Part shown: in pieces, positions 1 through 5,134 of the stretch
Layout of the letters: each line of letters begins with the position of its first letter
How positions within the stretch are numbered: the first letter of the stretch is position 1
Notes under the pieces: model-generated
Databases searched by the model: none
Told to the model about the DNA's origin: nothing
The model's input: only the letters and a program-made list of their open reading frames with translations
Made by a program: the position numbers and the translations under genes
Source of the DNA: Scatosoma sp045655705
GTDB lineage: Bacteria; Bacillota; Clostridia; Christensenellales; Borkfalkiaceae
Length of the DNA stretch: 9,338 nt
Assembly: GCA_045655705.1 (NCBI GenBank)
Contig: JAZOPU010000036.1
Location: 1 to 9,338, forward strand
Direction of reading: 5' to 3'

Positions 1-170
1 GCCGCTTTCGCCGCGCCAATGATATGCTCGGGCGTGTTAAAGTCAGGCTCGCCTACGCTGAACGAAATCACGCTCTCGCCTGCCGCTTTCATCGCTTTCG
101 ACTTCGCCGCAATTGCAAGCGTGAGCGAAGGGGAAAGGGTCGTCATTCTTTGTGCTACTCTGTTTTTCAT
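1..170 (-). CDS. Aspartate aminotransferase (class I PLP-dependent), N-terminal part
   Basis: Only the first 56 codons are inside the window; the gene runs off the left edge. The translation begins MKNRVAQRMTTLSPSLTLAI, continues into an AAKSKAMKAAGESVISF stretch and then has GEPDF at residues 40-44 followed by NTPEHI. This is the typical start of bacterial aspB/aspC-type aspartate aminotransferases (family knowledge), which move an amino group between aspartate and 2-oxoglutarate using pyridoxal phosphate in the cytoplasm. The PLP lysine and the rest of the fold are outside the window. The start at 170 is preferred over a Met codon at 146 because GGAG sits 9 bases upstream of it. A good promoter lies just upstream, so the gene is transcribed independently of its SpoIIQ-like neighbour. 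Other class I aminotransferases, such as LL-diaminopimelate or aromatic aminotransferases, cannot be fully excluded from the N-terminus alone. Confidence 0.88.
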   Translation of the reverse strand, partial: MKNRVAQRMTTLSPSLTLAIAAKSKAMKAAGESVISFSVGEPDFNTPEHIIGAAKA

Positions 171-216
171 CTGTTTTTACTCCGTTTTATAACGCTATTA
201 TTTTTTTTACTATGAT

Positions 217-245
217 ATTATACTGAATTTTTTCAAATATTGCAA
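217..245 (-). promoter_or_regulatory. Sigma-A promoter of the aminotransferase gene
   Basis: On the minus strand there is a -35 TTGCAA (240-245), a spacer of 17 bases and a perfect -10 TATAAT (217-222). The expected start of transcription is near 210, giving a leader of about 40 bases before the GGAG ribosome binding site and the ATG at 170. This is seen directly in the sequence; its activity is inferred. Confidence 0.8.
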
Positions 246-309
246 CCACAAACACCCCATTTTTCAAAAAATAATCGAAATTTTTGATAATAAATTTTAT
301 GCAATCTAT

Positions 310-334
310 TTTTTCGATTGAGCAAATCGAAAAA
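310..334. repeat. Perfect 10-bp inverted repeat next to the terminator
   Basis: TTTTTCGATT (310-319) and AATCGAAAAA (325-334) are exact reverse complements around a 5-base GAGCA loop. The right arm contains the U-tract of the terminator at 330-353, so the two hairpins cannot form fully at the same time on one transcript. No T-run follows on either strand, so by itself this is a poor terminator. It may help stabilise the 3' end or act as a back-up, which is inference. Confidence 0.6.
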
Positions 335-353
335 GACGGGCATTTCGCCCGCC
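330..353 (-). terminator. Rho-independent terminator after the SpoIIQ-like gene
   Basis: Read on the minus strand, a 7-bp stem (GGCGGGC pairing with GCCCGTC, one G-U pair) encloses a GAAAT loop and is followed directly by TTTTT. It starts 18 bases after the stop codon of the M23 gene, so it should end that transcript before the aminotransferase promoter. Its U-tract is also one arm of a second hairpin (310-334). Confidence 0.85.
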
Positions 354-371
354 TTGTGATTGTTTTATGCT

Positions 372-1064
372 TTATTTTTCTTCTAACGTGAGATATACGT
401 TCGGATCGACGTTTACGCCTTCTTTGTGCACTTCAAAGTGTAAGTGTGCGCCGTCCTTGTATTCGTTACCGCTTGCTTCGGCGATTGTTGCGATCACTTC
501 GCCCTTTTCCACGCTATCGCCTACTTTCAAGCCTTCTACTTCGGTCACGAAGCGGTATACCGTCTTTAAACCGTCGTCGTGCGCGATTACGATTTCCGTG
601 CCCGATAAAATATCGTCTTTATAAATACTTTCCACCGTGCCCGCGTCCACTGCCATAACTTCCGTACCTGCATCCGCTAAAAAGTCTATACCTGCGTGCT
701 CGTAGAACCAGTTGAGCGTGGTGTTGTGATAAAAACCGTAGTCGTTGACAACGTTCATATTCGCAACAGGCGAAACCATACCTTCGTCGGGCTTGACAAC
801 GGGCTGTTGATCTTCGTTTTCGTTACCACCCACTTGCTGTTCGTCGTCTTTGGGAGGAATAACCACGACGTTATCGCCGTTATTGCCGCTATCCACCTGC
901 GGTTCGTTGGTTTTATCCCCGCTGATCGCCACCGCCACCACGATAATCGCCGTGAGCGCGAGCGCACAACCGATTGCGGTTAAAAGATAGAAACGGCGTT
1001 CGCCTTTAAACCATTTCTTCCAATTTTTTTTCTCTTTTTCCTTTTGTTCGTTTTGTTCTTTCAT
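372..1064 (-). CDS. spoIIQ: SpoIIQ-like membrane-anchored M23 (LytM) protein
   Basis: A 230-residue protein with a short, very charged cytoplasmic start (residues 1-25), one membrane helix (about 26-48), a low-complexity Asn/Asp/Glu/Gln-rich linker (about 49-95) and a C-terminal M23/LytM domain (about 97-226). The zinc and catalytic residues of active LytM enzymes all seem present: H123 and D127 in HAGID, H162 in the AHDDG strand, and H207/H209 in HLHFEV. SpoIIQ sits in the forespore membrane and pairs with SpoIIIAH of the mother cell during engulfment; Bacillus SpoIIQ has lost a catalytic His while clostridial forms often keep it (family knowledge). Size, single anchor, the YwmB-like neighbour and a sigma-F-like promoter 30 bases upstream support this call. 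The ribosome binding site CGGAGGG lies 7 bases before the ATG. The alternative is a vegetative M23 endopeptidase; family membership is near certain, the SpoIIQ role is inferred. Confidence 0.75.
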   Translation of the reverse strand: MKEQNEQKEKEKKNWKKWFKGERRFYLLTAIGCALALTAIIVVAVAISGDKTNEPQVDSGNNGDNVVVIPPKDDEQQVGGNENEDQQPVVKPDEGMVSPVANMNVVNDYGFYHNTTLNWFYEHAGIDFLADAGTEVMAVDAGTVESIYKDDILSGTEIVIAHDDGLKTVYRFVTEVEGLKVGDSVEKGEVIATIAEASGNEYKDGAHLHFEVHKEGVNVDPNVYLTLEEK

Positions 1065-1092
1065 TTTTTAACCCTCCGAGTTTCGTTATGTA

Positions 1093-1121
1093 TATTCTTG
1101 CCACTTTTCCTTCTTTTAAAC
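1093..1121 (-). promoter_or_regulatory. Candidate sigma-F (forespore) promoter of the SpoIIQ-like gene
   Basis: On the minus strand GTTTA (1117-1121), a gap of 14 bases and GGCAAGAATA (1093-1102) match the published sigma-F pattern GywTA / GgnrAnAnTw at every position, as I recall that consensus. Transcription would start near 1086, leaving a short leader that holds the CGGAGGG ribosome binding site and the ATG at 1064. spoIIQ is sigma-F-controlled in Bacillus subtilis (established), so promoter and gene call support each other. Activity is not shown. Confidence 0.55.
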
Positions 1122-1129
1122 GTGTTTTT

Positions 1130-1546
1130 TTAAAATCCGCCGAAAATAATAGGCGTGCCGAGCGTGGTCGTATCTTCCCCGATTGCTATATGCAAATTTA
1201 CGGGAGTACCGTCAATTATTACACTTTCATGCAAACGCGGAGAATAGCAATAATACGAAGTGGTTTTTTCGCAGGTTTCTTCCATAATTATATAGGCGTC
1301 GTATTTTTCAAGAACGCTTTCAAGATCAACCTTTTCATCAAGCGTGATGCTTTCGCCCTTGATATCGTCCACGTCTGACAAAGAAAGCGTGCGTTTGACT
1401 TGCGATTGCGAAGACAAGGAATATAAATAAAAGGTTCTTTCGCCTTGAAAACCTTGGAATGCGCTTATTTTCAGGGTACGCACGAACGCGCAAACGCAAA
1501 CGAGCAACGCGCAAGCAAGCATTAGCCCAAGTTTTTGAAAGCGCAT
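1130..1546 (-). CDS. Small exported protein, possibly YwmB-like (half length)
   Basis: A 138-residue protein with an N-terminal hydrophobic segment (residues about 6-22, LGLMLACALLVCVCAF) that serves as a signal peptide or single anchor, followed by a soluble part of about 115 residues. The end of the protein, with YSPRL near 101-105, VNLHIAI at 116-122 and LGTPIIFGGF at 129-138, resembles what I remember of the C-terminus of the YwmB (TATA-box-binding-like fold) family. YwmB proteins are usually about 220-250 residues, so this would be a shortened form. In Bacillus, ywmB lies in the ywmB-murAA-spoIID-spoIIQ region, and here it is directly upstream of a SpoIIQ-like gene, 65 bases away. Four cysteines occur, two in the membrane segment. 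The strong GGGAGGA ribosome binding site (1554-1560) is 7 bases before the ATG but lies inside a predicted hairpin. Function of YwmB is unknown; the family assignment is tentative, the gene itself is well supported. Confidence 0.7.
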   Translation of the reverse strand: MRFQKLGLMLACALLVCVCAFVRTLKISAFQGFQGERTFYLYSLSSQSQVKRTLSLSDVDDIKGESITLDEKVDLESVLEKYDAYIIMEETCEKTTSYYCYSPRLHESVIIDGTPVNLHIAIGEDTTTLGTPIIFGGF

Positions 1547-1551
1547 AGAAA

Positions 1552-1578
1552 AATCCTCCCGTGATTTACGGAAGGATT
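1552..1578 (-). promoter_or_regulatory. RNA hairpin that covers the ribosome binding site of the YwmB-like gene
   Basis: Read on the minus strand, AATCCTTCCGT (1578-1568) can pair with ACGGGAGGATT (1562-1552) over 11 pairs, one of them U-G, around a 5-base loop. The 3' arm contains the whole GGGAGGA ribosome binding site. The hairpin is followed by a run of five T that begins inside the stem, so it could also behave as a weak terminator for read-through from the upstream HIT gene. A candidate promoter overlaps the 5' arm. The pairing is seen directly; the regulatory effect is inferred. Confidence 0.55.
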
Positions 1579-1604
1579 ATTGACTGCATATTGAGTTTTT
1601 ATAC
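1575..1604 (-). promoter_or_regulatory. Candidate sigma-F/G-like promoter of the YwmB-like gene
   Basis: On the minus strand GTATA (1600-1604), a gap of 15 bases and GTCAATAATC (1575-1584) fit the sigma-F pattern GywTA / GgnrAnAnTw except for two of the weaker positions. Transcription would start near 1568, inside the hairpin described at 1552-1578, so the transcript would lack the arm that hides the ribosome binding site. No convincing sigma-A promoter was found in this gap. This match is weaker than the one at 1093-1121. Confidence 0.4.
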
Positions 1605-1616
1605 CTGATTTTTTAA

Positions 1617-1790
1617 GGCTTTATCATAAAAAATGGTTGATTAGTGCCTTGGCACGCTTTTACGAGAAAAACACAAGAAAGACAAGTGTTTTGCGAGAGC
1701 GCATACCCTCTGCGGTCTGTAACCGAGCAAAAAGCGAAGTATTTCGCAGTGTTTTTCCGTAAAAAATCAACTAGAGTTTATGATAGAGCC
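1617..1790. mobile_element. MITE-like non-coding insertion, about 174 bp
   Basis: The ends are imperfect terminal inverted repeats of 26 bases with 21 matches: both begin GGCTyTATCATAAA and finish TTGATT, at 1617-1642 and, inverted, at 1765-1790. The flanking 8 bases are TTTTTTAA (1609-1616) and TTTTTAAA (1791-1798), 7 of 8 identical, as a target duplication would be, although the site is low-complexity. The interior has GTGCC-TT-GGCAC (1644-1655), AAAACAC/GTGTTTT arms (1668-1674, 1686-1692) and GCGAA/TTCGC (1734-1747), so the unit can fold into a long branched hairpin. No credible gene is inside. GGCTCT-type ends with 8-bp duplications remind me of ISL3-family insertion sequences, which would have to mobilise it; that link is from memory. 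The remaining bases of this 247-base intergenic gap hold the leader of the YwmB-like gene. Confidence 0.65.
1729..1747 (-). terminator. Possible weak terminator for the hinT operon inside the MITE-like element
   Basis: On the minus strand GCGAA-ATAC-TTCGC forms a 5-bp stem directly followed by TTTTT, about 47 bases after the stop codon of the HIT gene. No better terminator is visible behind that gene, so the inserted element may supply the end of the operon. The stem is short and the call is weak. Confidence 0.35.
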
Positions 1791-1793
1791 TTT

Positions 1794-2129
1794 TTAAAAA
1801 CCGCCCAAAACTTCTCCGCCGAGCAGGTGGATATGCAAATGATGCACTGTTTGACCGCCGTTTTCGCCTTGGTTGATAATGATGCGATAGCCCTCTTGCA
1901 AGCCAAGCTCGTTTTTGATTTTTGCAATCGTTTCAAAGCAGTATTTGAGCGTTTCCGCTTTTTCCGCGTCCATTTCGTCGAGTAGCGCAAAATGCGTTTT
2001 GGGGATACACAAATAATGCAACTTTGCTTTGGGTTCAATATCCCTGATCACGATCATTTTATCGTCTTCGTATAACCGCGGAGAAGGAATATCCCCTTTG
2101 ATAATTTTACAAAAAATACAGTTTTCCAT
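1794..2129 (-). CDS. hinT: HIT-family (HinT/PKCI-type) nucleotide hydrolase
   Basis: A 111-residue histidine-triad protein, close to the usual 110-120. The active-site motif H97-L-H99-I-H101-LL is complete, preceded by the GQTVHH lead-in typical of the HinT branch. The N-terminus has C4-x-x-C7 (CIFCKI), the pair that binds zinc in many members together with downstream histidines. Bacterial HinT proteins are cytoplasmic homodimers that cleave AMP from phosphoramidates such as lysyl-AMP and aminoacyl-adenylates (family knowledge). The C-terminus ends LLGGEVLGGF, whereas many relatives end in WPPG, so the tail is slightly unusual. It starts 14 bases after mtaB, with GGAG 8 bases before the ATG, and is the last gene of the prmA operon. 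A MITE-like element begins 3 bases after its stop codon, and the inferred 8-bp target duplication includes the stop codon without changing it. Confidence 0.92.
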   Translation of the reverse strand: MENCIFCKIIKGDIPSPRLYEDDKMIVIRDIEPKAKLHYLCIPKTHFALLDEMDAEKAETLKYCFETIAKIKNELGLQEGYRIIINQGENGGQTVHHLHIHLLGGEVLGGF

Positions 2130-2143
2130 TTTCTTTACTCCTT

Positions 2144-3391
2144 TTATATGCGTTCGGCTTTTACACCGTCTTTAAAAAGCCCAATGACCTTCACGGCAAA
2201 CGGACGCTTTTCCACCCCGCCTAACACGTAGGTTCGGATATAGTTTTCCGTGTACCCTTCCGTGTAGCCGTCTATTAAATTTTCAGGCACAAACGTGAAC
2301 GTTTTGCCTACGCACCCTTTTAAGTATTTTTCTTTTTGCTTTGCGCCAGCCCCCAGCAATCTTTCCACGCGTTCTTTTTTCACGGCAAACGGCAGTTCTT
2401 TATATTTCTTAAATGCGTTCGTGCCTTCGCGCGGGGAATAAGGAAAGGCGTGGATTTGGGAAAAACCCGCTTCTTCCACGATTTGCACGCTTTGTAAAAA
2501 ATCTTCTTCCGTTTCCGTGGGAAATCCTACGATAATATCCGTCGTGATCGCGGCGTTTTCAAACGCTTCATAGATCATTCTGCACTTTTCTAAATATTCT
2601 TCGCGCGTGTAATGCCTATTCATACTTTTTAGTACGTTATTAGATCCGCTTTGCAAGGATAAATGGAATTGCGGAGCAAAATTTTTCACTTGTTTTAAGG
2701 CGTTTAAAAATCGCTCCGTTATCAAACTCACTTCCATAGACCCAAGACGAATACGCGTGTTAGCGTCTTTCACGGCAAGCATCAAATCCGTGAGATTGCG
2801 CCCCTGTTCGTCGCGGTAATCGGAAATATCAATACCCGTTACCACCGTTTCCATTGCCGTGGACGATAAAATTTCTTCCGTCGCGCTCTCCACGCTCCTG
2901 CTCCTGCTTCTGCCCCGAAGATAAGGTATCACGCAATAGGAACAAAAACGGTTGCAGCCGTCTTGAATTTTCACGAACGCCCGCGTTTTCAAGCAATGGG
3001 GAAGCGGCATTTCTTCATAGCCGTTCGCCTTGCAAACCTGTTCCCCGCACATCGCAAAACCTGATTGCACGATCTTTAAAACACGGTTCTTGCTTTGCGC
3101 CCCCACCACGGCGAACGCGCCTTTATCCAAAAACGCTTGCGCGTTTTTTTCACTCGCGCAACCGCACACGATAATTTTTGCATTTTCCCCGCCCGCTTTC
3201 AACGCTTTCCCCAGCGTTTGACGGCTTTTTCGCTCCGCTTCCGCTGTTACCGCACAGGTGTTGATAACGTATAAATCGGCAGGAGCAAGCTCTCGGGAAA
3301 CTTCGTAGCCGAGCGTTTCCAAACCGCGTATAATCGATCCGCTTTCCACGTCGTTGACCTTGCAACCGAGCGTAATCACCACCGCTTTCAT
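2144..3391 (-). CDS. mtaB: tRNA t6A37 methylthiotransferase MtaB
   Basis: A 415-residue enzyme that converts t6A at position 37 of ANN-decoding tRNAs to ms2t6A, using two iron-sulfur clusters and SAM. The N-terminal UPF0004 domain shows the cluster cysteines in LGCKVN (C10), NTCAVT (C46) and CGCASE (C78). The radical SAM domain has CNRFCSYC (C146, C150, C153) followed by IPYLRGRSRSR, which is typical of MtaB rather than MiaB or RimO, and later LSLQSGS and DIIVGFPTET. The C-terminal part from about residue 355 fits a TRAM-type RNA-binding domain. Gene order prmA-rsmE-mtaB equals yqeT-yqeU-yqeV of Bacillus subtilis. The start at 3391 is preferred: GGGAG is 10 bases upstream and ATGA overlaps the rsmE stop. 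An ATG at 3400 would add three residues but its ribosome binding site would be only about 2 bases away. Cytoplasmic. Confidence 0.95.
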   Translation of the reverse strand: MKAVVITLGCKVNDVESGSIIRGLETLGYEVSRELAPADLYVINTCAVTAEAERKSRQTLGKALKAGGENAKIIVCGCASEKNAQAFLDKGAFAVVGAQSKNRVLKIVQSGFAMCGEQVCKANGYEEMPLPHCLKTRAFVKIQDGCNRFCSYCVIPYLRGRSRSRSVESATEEILSSTAMETVVTGIDISDYRDEQGRNLTDLMLAVKDANTRIRLGSMEVSLITERFLNALKQVKNFAPQFHLSLQSGSNNVLKSMNRHYTREEYLEKCRMIYEAFENAAITTDIIVGFPTETEEDFLQSVQIVEEAGFSQIHAFPYSPREGTNAFKKYKELPFAVKKERVERLLGAGAKQKEKYLKGCVGKTFTFVPENLIDGYTEGYTENYIRTYVLGGVEKRPFAVKVIGLFKDGVKAERI

Positions 3392-4110
3392 CGTTGCCAT
3401 TCTCCCAAAGCGAACGCGACCACCGCCGTGAGTGCGACCGCCGCCGTTTCCGCGCGCAAAATGCGTTTTCCGAGCGTTACGCTCTTATAACCGAGTGCGT
3501 TTGCCGTTTGTTCTTCTTTTTCGGAAAAACCGCCCTCACTACCCACAACGAGCGTCGTTGTGCCTTTAAGCTTGGCAATATCCGTTTGACTGCTCCCGGC
3601 AAACTCACAAGCGAAAATTTTATTTTCACTTATTCCGCCAAATCCAAGTGCTTTTTCAAGCGTATCGAAATACACCACTTGCGGAGCATAGGCGCGCAAA
3701 CATTGTTTCGCCGCTTCCTTTGCCACCTTATTCAGTCTTTCAAGCTTATTTTCGTTCATATACGCGGAAGAAAATTCCGAAGAGAACACGCCGATTTTGT
3801 TCACGCCAAGCTCCACGGCTTTTTGCACGATAAACTCGTTTTTGTCCGCGTTTTTCAAATACCCAAAAAGCAGGCAAATATCCGTTTTCGGCTCACGCCC
3901 GCCCATTTCTTCGCGCACGATATGGAGCGTCATTTGCTTTTTCTCCACCGCCGTCACGATCGCCGTGTATTCTTTTCCGCTGTTATCCAGCAAAATCACT
4001 TCCGCGCCCACGCCGATACGGAGCACGTTTTTGGCGTGCTCAAACTCTTCGCCCGTGAGCGAAGTGTACTGTTCTACCTTGTCCACAAAGAACCGTTTCA
4101 GCGCAGACAT
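3388..4110 (-). CDS. rsmE: 16S rRNA (uracil-1498-N3)-methyltransferase RsmE
   Basis: A 240-residue SPOUT-class methyltransferase, normal length, that methylates N3 of U1498 in 16S rRNA in the assembled 30S subunit. The N-terminal PUA-like part (about 1-70) includes RFFVD and HAKNVLR. The catalytic trefoil-knot half shows KNEFIVQKAVELGV (90-103), GSEGGFS (190-196) and LGKRILRAETA (213-223), the SAM-binding motifs of the family. Two small departures: GSEGGF where GPEGGF is more common, and SSEFSSAYMNEN (110-121) in a region that often carries an ERS-type motif. The start is 1 base after the prmA stop with a GGGG ribosome binding site, and its stop overlaps the mtaB start as ATGA, so the three genes are probably translationally coupled. 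Confidence 0.95.
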   Translation of the reverse strand: MSALKRFFVDKVEQYTSLTGEEFEHAKNVLRIGVGAEVILLDNSGKEYTAIVTAVEKKQMTLHIVREEMGGREPKTDICLLFGYLKNADKNEFIVQKAVELGVNKIGVFSSEFSSAYMNENKLERLNKVAKEAAKQCLRAYAPQVVYFDTLEKALGFGGISENKIFACEFAGSSQTDIAKLKGTTTLVVGSEGGFSEKEEQTANALGYKSVTLGKRILRAETAAVALTAVVAFALGEWQR

Positions 4111-4111
4111 T

Positions 4112-5065
4112 TTATGCCCCTTTATGCTTTAATACGAGCGAATACCATTCGCCCTTTCTTCTTTCTTCCACTACCTGCATTCCCACGTCCGCATAAGACG
4201 CTTTCACCATTTCCAAACGGCTTTCAATGATACCGCTTAAAACCAATACGCCGTCTTTTTTCAAATTTTTGGGAATAGACGGCGCGAGCATTTTCAATAC
4301 TTCCCCCGTGATATTCGCCACCATAAGATCTGCTTGAATATCCGTATTTTCCAAAAGGTTGGAGTGCGCCACCACCGCGCGCTCGGCTACGCCGTTGAGC
4401 GCACAGTTATGCGTTGCACTCTCCACCGCAATAGGGTCAATATCCGTAAGATATGCTTTTTTTGCGCCCAGTTTGAGCGCGGCAATACCCAAAATACCGC
4501 TACCGCAACCCACGTCGATACAAACCGTTTCACTCGTGATAAAGTTTTGCAACCATTCCACGCACATAGACGTCGTTTCGTGTTCACCCGTTCCAAAAGC
4601 CATATTGGAATCGAGCAACACGATATATTCGCCTGCTTTTGGCGTATAGTCTATCCATTCGGGCACGACGGTAATCTTGCCCAAGGGTATGGGACGGAAA
4701 TGTTTTTTCCAAACGTCGATCCAATCGTCGCCGTCCACACTGCGCTTGGTGTCTTCTAACGTACCGAACGGGAGCGCACCACCGCTCAAATCTTTGGCGT
4801 TTTGGATATCGGCAAGAATTTGAGAAATGGTCGTGTTTGCAACGTCTTCCGCGATATAACACTTGACGAGCACGTCCGAAGGCTTATTTTCGGTAAGTTC
4901 GTCGTCCATATAATCCCAATAAGTGCTATCCTTTGCGTTTTGGAGCGCGATAATATCGTTCCTATCGCAAATGGTAACGCCAAAATCCGTGTAGTTCCAC
5001 ATGATATCGGAAATAATTTCACTCGCTTCCGTCGTGGTATGAATGGTCAGTTCAATATATTTCAT
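4112..5065 (-). CDS. prmA: Ribosomal protein L11 methyltransferase PrmA
   Basis: A 317-residue class I SAM methyltransferase that trimethylates lysines and the N-terminus of ribosomal protein L11. The N-terminal half (1-110) is the substrate-recognition region, followed by DVWKKHFRPIPLG (117-129), the family signature MAFGTGEHETT (155-165), the SAM-binding loop DVGCGSG (184-190), DIDPIAV (208-214), NITGEV (251-256) and EWYSLVLK (306-313). The residues just before the signature read LDSNMAFGTG where DPGMAFGTG is more usual, a mild substitution. A ribosome binding site AAGGAAG lies 7 bases before the ATG, and a consensus promoter is right upstream, making this the first gene of prmA-rsmE-mtaB-hinT. 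In Bacillus this set follows dnaJ (heat-shock operon); here a LysR gene stands upstream instead, so the set is detached from dnaK-dnaJ. Confidence 0.95.
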   Translation of the reverse strand: MKYIELTIHTTTEASEIISDIMWNYTDFGVTICDRNDIIALQNAKDSTYWDYMDDELTENKPSDVLVKCYIAEDVANTTISQILADIQNAKDLSGGALPFGTLEDTKRSVDGDDWIDVWKKHFRPIPLGKITVVPEWIDYTPKAGEYIVLLDSNMAFGTGEHETTSMCVEWLQNFITSETVCIDVGCGSGILGIAALKLGAKKAYLTDIDPIAVESATHNCALNGVAERAVVAHSNLLENTDIQADLMVANITGEVLKMLAPSIPKNLKKDGVLVLSGIIESRLEMVKASYADVGMQVVEERRKGEWYSLVLKHKGA

Positions 5066-5086
5066 AAAAACACTTCCTTTTATTTT

Positions 5087-5115
5087 ATTATATCATTTCC
5101 GTTTTCGTTTGGCAA
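5087..5115 (-). promoter_or_regulatory. Sigma-A promoter of the prmA-rsmE-mtaB-hinT operon
   Basis: On the minus strand a -35 TTGCCA (5110-5115), a 17-base spacer and a perfect TATAAT (5087-5092) preceded by TGA, an extended -10. The leader before the prmA start is only about 15-20 bases and contains the ribosome binding site. The upstream LysR gene ends at 5135, and no intrinsic terminator is visible between them, so some read-through from LysR is possible. Confidence 0.85.
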
Positions 5116-5134
5116 GCGGTTGGGGCGGTCGGGA

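Noticed and set aside
1617..1790. The structured intergenic region read as a riboswitch or small RNA
   Set aside because: Terminal inverted repeats plus near-identical 8-bp flanks fit a transposable element better, I recognise no riboswitch core, and no convincing promoter faces into it.
1644..1985. A plus-strand open frame beginning in the MITE-like element
   Set aside because: It runs antisense into the HIT gene, has no ribosome binding site or family motif, and most of its length is the complement of a well-supported gene.
3394..4230. A 278-codon open frame on the plus strand
   Set aside because: It lies fully antisense to rsmE and the end of prmA, has no ribosome binding site at its start, and its translation is rich in Phe/Arg/His with no recognisable motif. 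It is a shadow of the minus-strand codon pattern.
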